64,000 nucleotides of DNA from Massilia sp. R2A-15 (GCF_030704305.1 NZ_CP131935.1:3534001-3598000), one strand, 5' to 3'. Positions 46,990 through 58,701 are shown, counted from the stretch's first letter. Numbers and translations are program-made. The notes: generated from the letters alone by a model not told the origin.

Positions 46990-48486
46990 TTACCACCGCA
47001 ACTCCGTATCGTCATACAGCTGGCGCACGAATTCCAGAAATTTTTCCCCCATGATGTCCGAGTGCGATGTAATCAGCGAGGCATCAGTATGGATATTCCA
47101 CACCAGCGAGTTCGGGTCGCGGTTATGGTTAGGCAGCGATGGCTTCATCTGCGACAGGGTCACTCCGCCGCAAAATTCGCGCATCCAATTCGCCTTCAGT
47201 AATCCGGTCGCGTCCGTGTTTTGCTGAAAAAACCTGGCCGAATTCAAGGCCTCGATCTCCTTATTCGTCAACATCGCTTCGCTGTTCGAAGAACTTAGCG
47301 GCCCCGGCGCCTGCCAGCCAGGACAGGCGTTGTTATCGCGTGCGACGAGTTGGTGCGTCTGATACAGGTCGATATGGCCATGGGTTCGTTTCATCGCCTC
47401 GGACTGCTCCTCCGAAGTCACAGGTTTTTCAAAAATGCTGTTGATAAAGCGCCCCGCAGGAAACGCAAGCCGCGTCGCGGCGTCGGCCGAGGAAGTGATT
47501 GTGACGAGCAGAGGCGGCTGCACCACCTTGCTCTTGTAGTTGATGGCAGCCTGATGCAGGGGCTGGTATCGGACCGCTTCAAAGGCCGGGTTGATCAGCA
47601 CAATCATGTCCGCGGGCCGCCGGTTCGCTTCCGCCTTCCTGTGCGCGCCTGGATTGTCCGCCGCACCTGCGCCGCCCGGTAATGGGCCGTTATCGAGGTC
47701 CTTTTCGGCGTTCAGCGTTGAGATCAACGGACCGGAGATCGCGGAATACAAGATCCATGCGCCAAAGCTGTGCCCGATCATCAGCATCCGAACCCGGCAG
47801 CCGCTCGTCGTGATCCGGCCTTCCCGCGGCGCGGCACAGTCGGGGCTATCGATGTTGCTGTTGTAGTGGCTCTGGACGGTTCGCAGGCGCGAAAACAGTT
47901 CCTGCACGGCGCCGTGGGAGACGCGAAGCGCCGCCGACTTGCGGGACCAGAAGCTCATATTAATTAATGCGTTGGGCAGGTCCCAGGACTTGCCGCGCCA
48001 CCCCACGTAGATACCGACCACTTTGCGAGGCTTCCTGCTCTTGCTTGACTCCAGAGTGTTAGCGGAAGCCAGGATTCGCCGGAAGCGCTTGACGTCCTCG
48101 TCATCGTCTTTCGCGTCGTGCTTCCAGCCGTGGACGTACAGGATGATATTCAGATACTCGTCATCGCCCAGCAATTTGTCCAAGCGTTTCATCAGATGGT
48201 CGATTTGACTTGGCGGCTTGTCGCCGGGCGCGGCTCCGGCCTTTGCCGGGATGGTAACCGCCCAGCCCTGGTCATCGAACTCCACGAAGTGCAGCTCGTA
48301 GCCCGGCGCTGTTTCAGGCGTGATGTGGGAACACTGCTTCAACGTCGCTGCCAGATCCGCAGGGCAGCTGACGGATCCGGGTTCAGCCAGGTCCGTGCGG
48401 TAAGGCCGGACGCTTGCGCAACCGAACAGAAGCCCACTGACACACAGGAGTGACACCAAGAGCCTTGCCGCATGAGATTTCATCAT
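46990..48486 (-). CDS. Lipoprotein with alpha/beta-hydrolase fold
   Basis: A 498-aa protein from ATG 48486 (or the adjacent ATG 48483) preceded by AGAGGG. A lipobox LLFGC lies near residue 22. The oxyanion-strand motif NIILYVHGWKHDA is near 110 and the nucleophile elbow GHSFGAWILY near 230; a candidate catalytic His is in HTDASLITSHSD near the C-terminus. The central part contains a Pro/Gly-rich insertion (about 255-285). It is probably an envelope-bound esterase or lipase of unknown substrate; no named family is recognised. Confidence 0.72.
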   Translation of the reverse strand: MMKSHAARLLVSLLCVSGLLFGCASVRPYRTDLAEPGSVSCPADLAATLKQCSHITPETAPGYELHFVEFDDQGWAVTIPAKAGAAPGDKPPSQIDHLMKRLDKLLGDDEYLNIILYVHGWKHDAKDDDEDVKRFRRILASANTLESSKSRKPRKVVGIYVGWRGKSWDLPNALINMSFWSRKSAALRVSHGAVQELFSRLRTVQSHYNSNIDSPDCAAPREGRITTSGCRVRMLMIGHSFGAWILYSAISGPLISTLNAEKDLDNGPLPGGAGAADNPGAHRKAEANRRPADMIVLINPAFEAVRYQPLHQAAINYKSKVVQPPLLVTITSSADAATRLAFPAGRFINSIFEKPVTSEEQSEAMKRTHGHIDLYQTHQLVARDNNACPGWQAPGPLSSSNSEAMLTNKEIEALNSARFFQQNTDATGLLKANWMREFCGGVTLSQMKPSLPNHNRDPNSLVWNIHTDASLITSHSDIMGEKFLEFVRQLYDDTELRW

Positions 48487-48779
48487 ATCCCTCTTTGTCT
48501 GCAACAAACGTTGTCGAAAGGCGGGCAAGGGGTGTTGAACATCCTGTAGCGCCAGTTAACTCAGACCCGTTAATTCGGGATGCGTTCAACATCATGAACG
48601 CGCTGGCGAAGTAGATGGGAAAGATGACCGACGATGGATCGGAAGACCGGCAATTTCGCGGTGAAGGCCAAGGAAAAGCGATGAACGCGGTCGCTGCTCG
48701 GAGGTCTAAGAACTACGCATTCCGCTGCCGCGTCGATGACACGCGAGCTTTGCTTTTGCCACACCGTTCGAGGACTATC

Positions 48780-49754
48780 ATGCGCCACCTGCTCTCGCCC
48801 GTACTTCCAGCCCTGTTGCTCTATTTTGCTGGCGCCGCGCACGCGGCGGCGACCGCCTACACCGCCGGTCCGAGCGATGCCCAGGCAACGCCGCTGGCTG
48901 CGCAAGGCCCCGTACAACCTACCCCTCCGGCGCGCGCACTGCCGACCGTCTGCGCCGGGTTCAACATTGCCGTCTATTCGAATGTCGACGAACCGATGAA
49001 ACTGTCGTTCGGGCGGGACGGCGCGCTGTACGCGGGACGACAAGGCGGGGACCGGATCCACAGGATCGCGCCCGGCGGCAGCCCGGTGACAGAATTCGGT
49101 CCGCCGATGGTCGATCCCGACGCGGTGCTGGTCGACGCTGCCGGCGTGATCAGCGGTGTCCGGAATGCGGTGCTGGTGGGAGGCGGCGGCATCCTCGCCG
49201 CGATCTTTCAGGACCAGACGTCGCGGGTCATTTTCAATTCCGGTTTTGCCGATGTCGACGACATGAAATTCGACGAGTCGAGGCGCCTGGTTTTCTCCGA
49301 CGATGCGCCCCAGGTGCTGGTGAGCCAGGGAAGCCCACCGACGGTGCTGTTTGCGACTCCAAGCCGTCCGGGCAGCATCGCCATCGATGACGACAACCGG
49401 ATCTTCGTTGCGCTCGGCGACGGCACAATCAGGATCTACAACGCGGACGGGTCTTTGGCGGACAGCGCGTTCGCCAGTGGCTTGGCCGGCCTGGATACGT
49501 ATCTCGCCTTCGGTCGAGGAGGTGACGGCTTTGGTAAGGCGTTATATGTCCTGAGCGGACGCGAACTGCTTCGTTTTAACAAGAAAGGAAAAGCGACCGT
49601 GATCGGATCGGGCTTCAACATTGGTCCTTCATCGGGCACCGGTTTTGTATTCGGTCCCGACAAGGCGCTGTATGTGTCCGATTACTACGAAAACCGCGTC
49701 CTCAAGATCTCCCGAGGGAATGGCGGGCGAGGTGCCTGCCGCGAACGGCCCTGA
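48780..49754 (+). CDS. Secreted beta-propeller (NHL/SMP-30-like) protein
   Basis: A 324-aa protein with a signal peptide (MRHLLSPVLPALLLYFAGAAHA). Repeating strand units such as LSFGRDGALYAGRQGG, AIDDDNRIFVALGDG and FVFGPDKALYVSDYYENRV indicate a six- or seven-blade propeller of the NHL/lactonase class. A catalytic metal set could not be picked out. A decayed copy of its last 80 codons lies downstream at 49908-50140. Function unknown. Confidence 0.75.
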   Translation: MRHLLSPVLPALLLYFAGAAHAAATAYTAGPSDAQATPLAAQGPVQPTPPARALPTVCAGFNIAVYSNVDEPMKLSFGRDGALYAGRQGGDRIHRIAPGGSPVTEFGPPMVDPDAVLVDAAGVISGVRNAVLVGGGGILAAIFQDQTSRVIFNSGFADVDDMKFDESRRLVFSDDAPQVLVSQGSPPTVLFATPSRPGSIAIDDDNRIFVALGDGTIRIYNADGSLADSAFASGLAGLDTYLAFGRGGDGFGKALYVLSGRELLRFNKKGKATVIGSGFNIGPSSGTGFVFGPDKALYVSDYYENRVLKISRGNGGRGACRERP

Positions 49755-49907
49755 AAAACCACTATGAACATCCAAGCATGAACCAACGGTTCATAGATGC
49801 CGTACTATGCGTTATCACGCTTAATCTATGAACACGCCGACAAACGTTCGACGCATGACGTGGTGTCGCAATGTCGGCACTGACCCTGGCTCCCGCACAG
49901 CCCAAGA

Positions 49908-50140
49908 GGTGATGGATTCGGCAAGGATCTGTATGTCCTCAGCGGACGCGAACTGCTTCGGTTTAATAAGCAAGGAAAAGCCACCGTGATCGGATCGGCT
50001 TCAATATTGGTCCTTCACCGGGCACGGGTTTTGTGTTCGGGCCTGACAGGTCGCTGGATGTTTCCGATTACTATGAAAACCGCCTTCTCAAGATCTCTCG
50101 AGGAAACGGCGGACGAGGACACTGCCGCGCAAGGCCTTGA
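49908..50140 (+). pseudogene. Degenerate partial duplicate of the propeller gene 3' end
   Basis: About 230 bases closely match the final segment of the upstream propeller gene (from about 49520 to its stop at 49754), including the stretches for YVLSGRELLRFNK and FVFGPD. One base is missing where the parent reads GGATCGGGCTT, which shifts the frame, and several substitutions have accumulated. It has no start or signal peptide. It is a relic of a tandem duplication. Confidence 0.85.
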
Positions 50141-50228
50141 ACTCCGATGGCGGCGTGCCCTCGCGCGATGTGGATATCCGTGTCGGGATGGCGTGCACCA
50201 TGCTGGCGCCGCACGGGCGCCTCCCTCA

Positions 50229-50687
50229 TTAACGAAGGCGTCGTGCGTCGAAGAACCAGCCTTTCCAAAAAATGACCAGGCGGTTCGGATTTTTGACGAA
50301 AACAACAGTGCACCCTAAATCGACCACGGACACCGGATTGGGCAATCCCAGACGTGACGCGCTTGCGTGCGCCTGCTCGCGCAGATATAGACGCGGCTCC
50401 ACCCGCTTTTCCTGGAAGTCAGGTGGCAAGCACACTTGGCTGCCAAACTGAACCTTATCTGTAGCTACTGTGAAAACATGCCCCACAAGCTGATCGGCCT
50501 CACGCTCATCCAGCGAAGTGATTTCCGCCCCATCGAGGGCAGCAGTGAACTTCCATTGCCCGATAACGCTACGTCCATCCCCGGCGGCATGCACTGGGAA
50601 TCCCGGCCACGATGAAAGTGCAATAGCGGCGACGAGGGCGCAAGCATGCACGGGCTGGAATGAGATGAAGCAACGCAGAAACGGCAT
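50229..50687 (-). CDS. Secreted hypothetical protein paired with a lysozyme
   Basis: A 152-aa protein with a signal peptide (CALVAAIALSSWPGFPVHAA). The mature part is mixed alpha/beta with two Cys (VCLPP and DLGCTVV), which could form a disulfide, and ends KNPNRLVIFWKGWFFDARRLR. No family is recognised. Its ATG at 50687 is 8 bases after the lysozyme stop and its AGGAGG lies at the end of the lysozyme gene, so both are one operon. A periplasmic protein following a cytoplasmic-type muramidase is the layout of effector-immunity pairs; lysozyme inhibitor is the working hypothesis. Confidence 0.65.
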   Translation of the reverse strand: MPFLRCFISFQPVHACALVAAIALSSWPGFPVHAAGDGRSVIGQWKFTAALDGAEITSLDEREADQLVGHVFTVATDKVQFGSQVCLPPDFQEKRVEPRLYLREQAHASASRLGLPNPVSVVDLGCTVVFVKNPNRLVIFWKGWFFDARRLR

Positions 50688-50695
50688 AACGCCTC

Positions 50696-51238
50696 CTATT
50701 TGTTCGGAGCTATGGTTGGCGTGACTCGGAATGGCGCACTCTCCTCTGCGCGGCGATGTATGAGCCCAAGCGCGATGACGTATTTTTTCTTTCCTTTCTC
50801 GATTACCGAGACTTTGGTCATCTGCGAAATATTATCGGCCGCACCGACAAAATCCCGTTGATTCACGTAGCCGAAAGTACCGCGGGCGCCGGTAGGGCCG
50901 GCGTTATAGGTAAGGCTAACAAGCGCATCAAATTGCGCTTGATTCAGTGTTACTTTAGTGTTCCGACGCACGACGCGTTCAGCGTCTCCAACCCGTCGGC
51001 CGAACTCCTGATCGACCATCGGCGCGCTAACTTTTCGTTTAAGTTCGTCCGCTGAACAAACCCCTTTGTGAGCAAGAATCCCAGCGCCCCAAGTGCAATG
51101 CCCTTTATTCTTGCCCATGTCATTGTAGTAGCGGTAGACAGCCTTCTCCGTCGCTTGCATCCGAGCGCGAGCGTCGGGACTCATCGACATCTGGACATTC
51201 GGCCCGGGTTCAGAGTCCGCTTCAAGTTTGGCGGTCAT
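50696..51238 (-). CDS. Phage-type lysozyme (GH24)
   Basis: A 180-aa muramidase from the ATG at 51238, preceded by GGAGG. The GH24 core shows the Glu-x8-Asp spacing of T4 lysozyme in TEKAVYRYYND, then a Thr in HCTWGAGI with three extra residues before it, and the later motifs LNQAQFDALVSLTYNAG and RRAEESAPF. The residue equivalent to the usual His after TIGxG is Ile here. There is no signal peptide or holin/spanin neighbour, so delivery would need another system, or the gene is a phage remnant. It is followed by a secreted protein gene. Confidence 0.83.
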   Translation of the reverse strand: MTAKLEADSEPGPNVQMSMSPDARARMQATEKAVYRYYNDMGKNKGHCTWGAGILAHKGVCSADELKRKVSAPMVDQEFGRRVGDAERVVRRNTKVTLNQAQFDALVSLTYNAGPTGARGTFGYVNQRDFVGAADNISQMTKVSVIEKGKKKYVIALGLIHRRAEESAPFRVTPTIAPNK

Positions 51239-51670
51239 GAGTGCCTCCATCAGTTGAATGAGCACTCACGTTACCACCGAGAAACATCGAGCACTTGATG
51301 TCAAGCAGCCAGACAAAGCTTTTCCCTAACGATGCTAGCCACATTTGAAATTTGCGAAGTCGGCGCCCAGACTCATCGCAAGGGCCGCATACGGCTAAGC
51401 TTGTCACCCACTATCGGAACCAACCCCGACTCCATCAGCCACTGGCCTTGTCTACAGAATATAGACGCTCCAAATTGCGTAGATCGTATTGTCATACGAC
51501 AAGTCTTAGAGGCTCAAAACGGAGTGTATCAACGTAGTTGTCGCGTCATCTCAAGCTGCTTGCTACAACGGGAAGGGACGAGAGAAAGAAATGCCTAAAT
51601 GGCACCTACACGGCTTTTCGGCATTGAGAAAAAGCCAGAAGCGATTATCACGTTAACTCTTGAATTTGAT
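51239..51670. other. Gene-free accessory stretch between lysozyme and tRNA-Ile2
   Basis: These 432 bases are visibly less GC-rich than the surroundings and hold no supported gene. A palindrome TTGTC-ATAC-GACAA lies at 51489-51502 and looks like an operator half-site pair. Together with the lysozyme it may be foreign DNA next to the tRNA gene, but no integrase or duplicated tRNA end is seen. Confidence 0.4.
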
Positions 51671-51749
<79 letters not shown>

Positions 51750-51850
51750 TAAATCGGTGCGGCGGGAGTTGCTGAGAACTCGCCACCGTCCGGACAGCGC
51801 CGGAACGAAGTGGCGAGAGGATATTGCTTTTGACCTCAGCCCGTCAAGCC

Positions 51851-54112
<2,262 letters not shown>

Positions 54113-54450
54113 AACGACTAGCTTTACGATGGATTGAGATAAAGTTTGTTGCCGCCCTTCCGGGCCTACGTCTCCCGGCCAGCCCTCGCAGGCCAACCTG
54201 GCACTACTGCACTCTTACACCTTTACATCACCTGCAGGCACGACCGGCGCCGCCATGTTCAATGGCATTCCACTGAAGCACCGACGGTTGGGGGCGTTGA
54301 CCTGTGGCGTCGGCAGACTGTCGTCTGCCACCATAGCTGGCCCTGCCGCCGGCGCCTCGCTCGCGCGCCGATCAAGAGCCTAAAGTCTGACAAGCTTGCC
54401 GTCTTGCGGACGATAGAAATCGCTTCCTAAGACACAATACTTATCGTTTT

Positions 54451-54480
54451 ATTATAGCACGCACCCCAACTTTTTCCAGT
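54451..54480 (-). promoter_or_regulatory. Candidate rpoD promoter
   Basis: A perfect TATAAT on the minus strand (54456-54451) lies in the 404-base gap between dnaG and rpoD, about 340 bases before the proposed GTG; a CTGGAA-like -35 lies about 17 bases upstream. The rest of 54113-54516 shows no gene. A separate rpoD promoter downstream of dnaG is known from other proteobacteria. Confidence 0.5.
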
Positions 54481-54516
54481 GACCGGCAACCCTTGAACTG
54501 TAGCAACTTTAACACT

Positions 54517-56313
54517 TCAGCGCGGTGTCTTGTCGGCCGCATCTTCGCGCGCCAACTGATCCTGCATCGCCGTAATTTCGCGGTACCGCACCCCCATCTG
54601 ATCTGAGGTCAGACCGGAAGAAAACAACTGGTTCAATTCCTGTTTTAACGCCTCCATCTTGATCTGGCGCACCGTAGCGGCCAGGAATTGCTTCACCGCG
54701 TCGAAGTCCGATTCCGGTTCCGAGGCAATCTCGGCGATCAGGCTGTCGTACTCCACGCTCGTTTCATGCAGATGCTGCGACAAGGCCGCGAAGCCGCCGC
54801 CCGGCCCCAGTGCCTGGCCGGCCGCCACCAGCTGGCGCAGCCGCTCGGCCGATTCGGCGCCGAAGTGATCGAAGCATTGCAGCGCCGACTCGTCCAGCTC
54901 CAGGCACAGCGGCGGATGCGCCACCAGGATGCGCAGGATCTGCAGCTCCAGCCCCACCGGCTGCGGCCGCCCCTGCTTCGGCGGCGCCCGCTTGGCCACC
55001 GACACCGGCTTTGCCAGTTCAAATAACGCTTCGATTTCCGCCGGGGTTGACTGGGTGATGCTGGCCAGCCCGCGCACGATCTGGAGTCGCAGCGACGACG
55101 GCGTCATCGCCTGCAGCAGCGGCTTGGCGTCGAACTGGGCACGCGCACGCCCTTCCGGCGTCGACAGATCGTGGTCGCCCGACGCTTCGCGAATCAGGAA
55201 TTGCGACAAGGGCATCGCTTCGTGGATTTCCTGCTCGAACGCTTCGAAGCCGCGCTCGCGCACGAAGCTGTCCGGGTCGTGCTCTTGCGGCAGGAACAGG
55301 AACTTGATGGTCTTGTTGTCGGTCACTTGCGGCAGGCAGGCTTCGAGCGCGCGGCGGGCCGCCTTTCGGCCGGCCCGGTCGCCGTCGAAACTGAAGATCA
55401 CGGTGTCGGTTTGGCGCAACAGTTTCTGCACGTGAGTCGTGGTGCAGGCGGTGCCGAGCGTCGCGACCGCTTGCGGGAAGCCGAGCTGGGCCAGTGCGAC
55501 CACGTCCATATAGCCTTCCGTCACCAGCACGTAGCCGGCGTCGCGGATCGCCTGGCGCGCCTCGAACAGGCCGTACAGCTCGAAGCCCTTCTGGAATAGC
55601 GGCGTTTCCGGCGAGTTCAGGTATTTCGGCTCGCCCTGGTCGAGCACGCGGCCGCCGAAGCCGATCACCTGGCCTTTGGTGTTGCGGATCGGGAACATGA
55701 TGCGTTCGCGGAAACGGTCGTAGCGCTTCTTGTTGCCGCCGTCCTCGTCCACGCGGTCGATCACCAGGCCGGACTCCACCAGCGCCAGCGCGTCGTAGTC
55801 GGGGAACACGGCTTTCAGGCTGTCCCAGCCGGACGGCGCGTAGCCCATGCCGAAGCGCGCCGCCACTTCGCCGGTCAGGCCGCGGTTCTTCAAATAGGCG
55901 ATGGCGTTGTCGGCGCCGCGCAGCTGGGCGCGGTAGAAATCGCAGGCCTGGGTCATCGCGTCGGTCAGCGCCAGCGACTGCGCCGCGGCGGCCGCGCGCT
56001 GGGCCGGCGGGATCTTGTCGTCGTTGTCCGGCACCACCATGCCGACGCCCTGGGCCAGGTCCTTCACCGCATCGATGAAGCCCATGCCCGAATACTCGAT
56101 CATGAAGCCGATCGAGGTGCCGTGCGCGCCGCAGCCGAAGCAGTGATAGAACTGCTTGGTCGGGCTGACCGTGAAACTGGGGGACTTTTCGTTGTGGAAC
56201 GGGCACAGGCCCATGAAGTTGGCGCCGCCCTTTTTCAGCTGGACGTAGCGGCCGACCACGTCGACGATGTCGACACGGTTGAGCAAATCGGTGATGAATG
56301 TTTGTGGAATCAC
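54517..56313 (-). CDS. dnaG: DNA primase
   Basis: A 598-aa primase. The zinc domain has the C-x2-H and C-x2-C ligands at residues 37, 40, 58 and 61 (LCPFH and HCFGC). The RNA polymerase core has RFRERIMFPIRN and GFGGRVL, and the Toprim motifs VTEGYMDVVAL and FSFDGDRAGRKA are intact. The C-terminal helicase-interacting region is the most variable part. The start is GTG at 56313. It makes Okazaki primers at the fork. It lies between yqeY and rpoD in the macromolecular synthesis block. Confidence 0.96.
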   Translation of the reverse strand: MIPQTFITDLLNRVDIVDVVGRYVQLKKGGANFMGLCPFHNEKSPSFTVSPTKQFYHCFGCGAHGTSIGFMIEYSGMGFIDAVKDLAQGVGMVVPDNDDKIPPAQRAAAAAQSLALTDAMTQACDFYRAQLRGADNAIAYLKNRGLTGEVAARFGMGYAPSGWDSLKAVFPDYDALALVESGLVIDRVDEDGGNKKRYDRFRERIMFPIRNTKGQVIGFGGRVLDQGEPKYLNSPETPLFQKGFELYGLFEARQAIRDAGYVLVTEGYMDVVALAQLGFPQAVATLGTACTTTHVQKLLRQTDTVIFSFDGDRAGRKAARRALEACLPQVTDNKTIKFLFLPQEHDPDSFVRERGFEAFEQEIHEAMPLSQFLIREASGDHDLSTPEGRARAQFDAKPLLQAMTPSSLRLQIVRGLASITQSTPAEIEALFELAKPVSVAKRAPPKQGRPQPVGLELQILRILVAHPPLCLELDESALQCFDHFGAESAERLRQLVAAGQALGPGGGFAALSQHLHETSVEYDSLIAEIASEPESDFDAVKQFLAATVRQIKMEALKQELNQLFSSGLTSDQMGVRYREITAMQDQLAREDAADKTPR

Positions 56314-56404
56314 GTCAGATGGTCAGTCTTTGTCTAAAGTCAGACTATACCGCCAGCCGCTCATCAAATTGATTTGCAACAACTTACGCGGCGGCGACAA
56401 CACC

Positions 56405-56431
56405 GGGGCCAGGTCCGGCGGACCTGACCCC
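56405..56431. repeat. Family A palindrome between dnaG and yqeY
   Basis: Arms GGGGCCAGGTCC and GGACCTGACCCC with a GGC loop. It lies about 15 bases downstream of the yqeY stop and 90 bases before the dnaG start, inside an otherwise cotranscribed block. Confidence 0.88.
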
Positions 56432-56446
56432 ATTTTCAGGCGACCC

Positions 56447-56896
56447 TTATGCGGCCGACAGCGCCTTCTTGATCAGGCTCGACACCAGGCCCATGTCGGT
56501 GCCCTTCGGCATCTTCGGCTTGATGATGGCCATCACCTTGCCCATGTCCTGGGGACCGGCGGCGCCCGAAGCGGCCACCGCATCGGCCACGGCCGCGTTA
56601 ATTTCCGCTTCCGACAAGCCGGCCGGCATGTAGGCTGCCAGCACGGCCAGCTCGGCCTTTTCGATGTCGGCCAGGTCGGTCCGGCCGCCCGCTTCGAACT
56701 GGCTGATCGAGTCCTTGCGCTGCTTGATCATCTTTTCGACGATCGCCAGCGCCTGCTCGTCGGTCACTTCGATGCGCTCGTCGACTTCCTTGCGCTTGAG
56801 TTCGGCGATGATCAGGCGGATCGTGCCCAGCTTGCCCGCGTCTTTCGCGCGCATCGCCGTTTTCATGTCTTCGGTGATTTGGTCTTTCAAGCCCAT
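56447..56896 (-). CDS. yqeY: GatB/YqeY domain protein
   Basis: A 149-aa helical protein of the YqeY family, which resembles the tail domain of the GatB amidotransferase subunit. Motifs include MRAKDAGKLGTIRLIIAELK, YMPAGLSEAEI and the terminal MGKVMAIIKPKMPKGTDMG. Its position between rpsU and dnaG is conserved in many proteobacteria. A tRNA-binding role has been proposed for the family but the function is not established. Confidence 0.93.
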   Translation of the reverse strand: MGLKDQITEDMKTAMRAKDAGKLGTIRLIIAELKRKEVDERIEVTDEQALAIVEKMIKQRKDSISQFEAGGRTDLADIEKAELAVLAAYMPAGLSEAEINAAVADAVAASGAAGPQDMGKVMAIIKPKMPKGTDMGLVSSLIKKALSAA

Positions 56897-57018
56897 GGCG
56901 TCCTCTTTTCGGTAGGTATAAAAGGCAAAACCCGCTGCGGTAGAACCGGAGCGGGTCTGCGATGCATCAGGCCATCATCCGGACAGACTTGCCGTCGCGG
57001 ATCACTGGACTAGCAATC

Positions 57019-57231
57019 TTAGAATAATTTCTTTGGCAGTTGCTGGCTGCGGATGCGCTTGTAGTGACGCTTCACGGCAGCTGCCAGCTTGCGCTTGCGC
57101 TCAGCCGTTGGCTTTTCGTAGAACTCGCGTGCGCGCAGTTCGGTCAGCAGACCAGTTTTTTCAATGGTGCGCTTGAAGCGACGCATTGCGACTTCAAACG
57201 GCTCGTTTTCTTTAAGGCGAATAGTGGTCAT
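57019..57231 (-). CDS. rpsU: 30S ribosomal protein S21
   Basis: A 70-aa basic protein with the S21 start [20 protein letters not shown] and the ending [13 protein letters not shown], of standard length. It helps the small subunit pair with mRNA during initiation. It heads the rpsU-yqeY-dnaG-rpoD block, and a sigma-70-like promoter lies just upstream. Confidence 0.97.
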   Translation of the reverse strand: MTTIRLKENEPFEVAMRRFKRTIEKTGLLTELRAREFYEKPTAERKRKLAAAVKRHYKRIRSQQLPKKLF

Positions 57232-57269
57232 GTAAAAATCAAACCGTTAGATGTTAGGGGAAGAACGAG

Positions 57270-57298
57270 ATTCTAGCATCGTTTGCCGAGCAATGGAA
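57270..57298 (-). promoter_or_regulatory. Candidate rpsU operon promoter
   Basis: On the minus strand an extended -10 TGCTAGAAT (57278-57270) is preceded at 17 bases by TTCCAT (57298-57293), a weak -35. It is about 40 bases upstream of the rpsU start. Confidence 0.5.
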
Positions 57299-57338
57299 GC
57301 TTTTCACTGTCCTGTTTCGAGTTCGCCACACCGCCGCC

Positions 57339-58550
57339 CTATGCCAGCGCCAGTCCCGCCGCCTGCGCCGAGGCCCACGCCCACTGGAAGTTGTAGCCGC
57401 CCAGCCAGCCCGTCACGTCGACCGCTTCGCCGATGAAATACAGGCCCGGCACCTTGTTCGCCATCATCGTTTGCTGCGACAGTTCGCGCGTGTCGATGCC
57501 GCCCAGGGTCACCTCGGCCTTGCGATAGCCTTCCGAGCCGGTCGGCACGATCGCCCAGCGGTTGACCGCGTCGCCCAGCTTGCGCAGCTTGGCGTCCTGC
57601 ATGTCGGCCAGGCGCGCATCCAGCGCGATATCGCACGCCGCCAGCAGGCTTTCGGCCAGGCGCGCCGGCAACCACTGCGACATCAGGTTGCCCATCTGTT
57701 TTTTTAGAGTGCCCTTGCCTTCGATGAGTTCCGCGGCGACGTCCACGTCCGGCAGCAGGTTCAGCACGATCGGCGTGCCCGGCTGCCAGTAGCTGGAAAT
57801 TTGCAGGATCGCCGGGCCGGACAGGCCGCGGTGGGTGAACAGCAGGTCTTCGCGGAACTTGCCCTTGATCGCTCCCTTGCCCTTGCCCGAGCCGGTTTCC
57901 ACTTCCACTTCCAGCGCAATGCCGGCCAGCGGCGCGAACGCCTCCCAGGCCGGGCCGTCGAACGTCAGCGGCACCAGGCCGGGACGCGGCTCGACCACCG
58001 CCAGCCCGAACTGTTCGGCGATGCGGTAGCCGAAATCGGTGGCGCCGATCTTCGGGATCGACAGTCCACCGGTGGCGATCACCACGGCGTCGGCCAGGAT
58101 GTCGCCAGTGTCGGTGGCGAGCAGGAAGCCGTCTTCCATTTTTTCCAGCGATTCGACGTTAGTCGGCATGCGCCAGGTCACGTTGCCGTCGGCGCACTCG
58201 GTCTTGAGCATCTCGATGATCTGCTCGGCCGAGTCGTTGCAGAACAGCTGGCCGCGGTGCTTCTCGTGAAAAGCGATGCGGTGCTTCTTGACGAGCGCAA
58301 GGAAGTCCTGCGGCGTGTAGCGCGACAAGGCGCTTTTCGCGAAGTGCGGATTGGCGGACAGGAAGTTGGCGGGGCCGGCGTTGATGTTGGTGAAGTTGCA
58401 GCGGCCGCCGCCGGAGATGCGGATTTTCTCGGCCAGCTTGGCGGCGTGGTCGATCAGCACCACGCGCTTGCCGTTGCTGGCGGCGACTGCCGCGCACATC
58501 ATGCCGGCGGCGCCGGCGCCGATCACTGCTACATCATATTGTTTTGCCAT
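57339..58550 (-). CDS. BaiN/HI0933-family FAD flavoprotein
   Basis: A 403-aa NAD(P)/FAD-dependent oxidoreductase-like protein. The FAD motif VIGAGAAGMMCA is at residues 9-20, followed by the family signature KIRISGGGRCNFTN near 43. A second nucleotide-site region is VVIATGGLSIPKIGATDFGY near 158, and the terminus GLYFIGEAVDVTGWLGGYN is also characteristic. The physiological substrate of these proteins in proteobacteria is unclear. It is monocistronic. Confidence 0.9.
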   Translation of the reverse strand: MAKQYDVAVIGAGAAGMMCAAVAASNGKRVVLIDHAAKLAEKIRISGGGRCNFTNINAGPANFLSANPHFAKSALSRYTPQDFLALVKKHRIAFHEKHRGQLFCNDSAEQIIEMLKTECADGNVTWRMPTNVESLEKMEDGFLLATDTGDILADAVVIATGGLSIPKIGATDFGYRIAEQFGLAVVEPRPGLVPLTFDGPAWEAFAPLAGIALEVEVETGSGKGKGAIKGKFREDLLFTHRGLSGPAILQISSYWQPGTPIVLNLLPDVDVAAELIEGKGTLKKQMGNLMSQWLPARLAESLLAACDIALDARLADMQDAKLRKLGDAVNRWAIVPTGSEGYRKAEVTLGGIDTRELSQQTMMANKVPGLYFIGEAVDVTGWLGGYNFQWAWASAQAAGLALA

Positions 58551-58623
58551 GGTTGCTGCCGATTCCGCTTAGAACTAAACCGGCATTGTAAACCGCGAGG
58601 CGGATTTCGATGGCTAAAGCACG

Positions 58624-58701
58624 CTCAGCATAGGCTCCAGCCTTCGCTGGAGCGACAACCTGAAGACCGTCGCTCCAGCGAAGGCTGGAGCCCATACTGA
58701 G
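58624..58701. repeat. Family B inverted-repeat element, copy 2, forming the cobA 3' end
   Basis: A 78-bp element with near-perfect 33-bp arms (58624-58656 and 58669-58701) bounded by CTCAG and CTGAG and containing GCTCCAGC/GCTGGAGC palindromes. The cobA reading frame passes through almost all of it and ends at a TGA in the far arm (58627-58625). Confidence 0.9.

Noticed and set aside
50696..51238. The lysozyme considered as evidence of a prophage
   Set aside because: No integrase, structural, holin or spanin genes are visible nearby.
57304..57675. Minus-strand frame overlapping the 3' end of the flavoprotein gene
   Set aside because: An alternative frame of the same gene; the main frame holds the conserved flavoprotein C-terminus.
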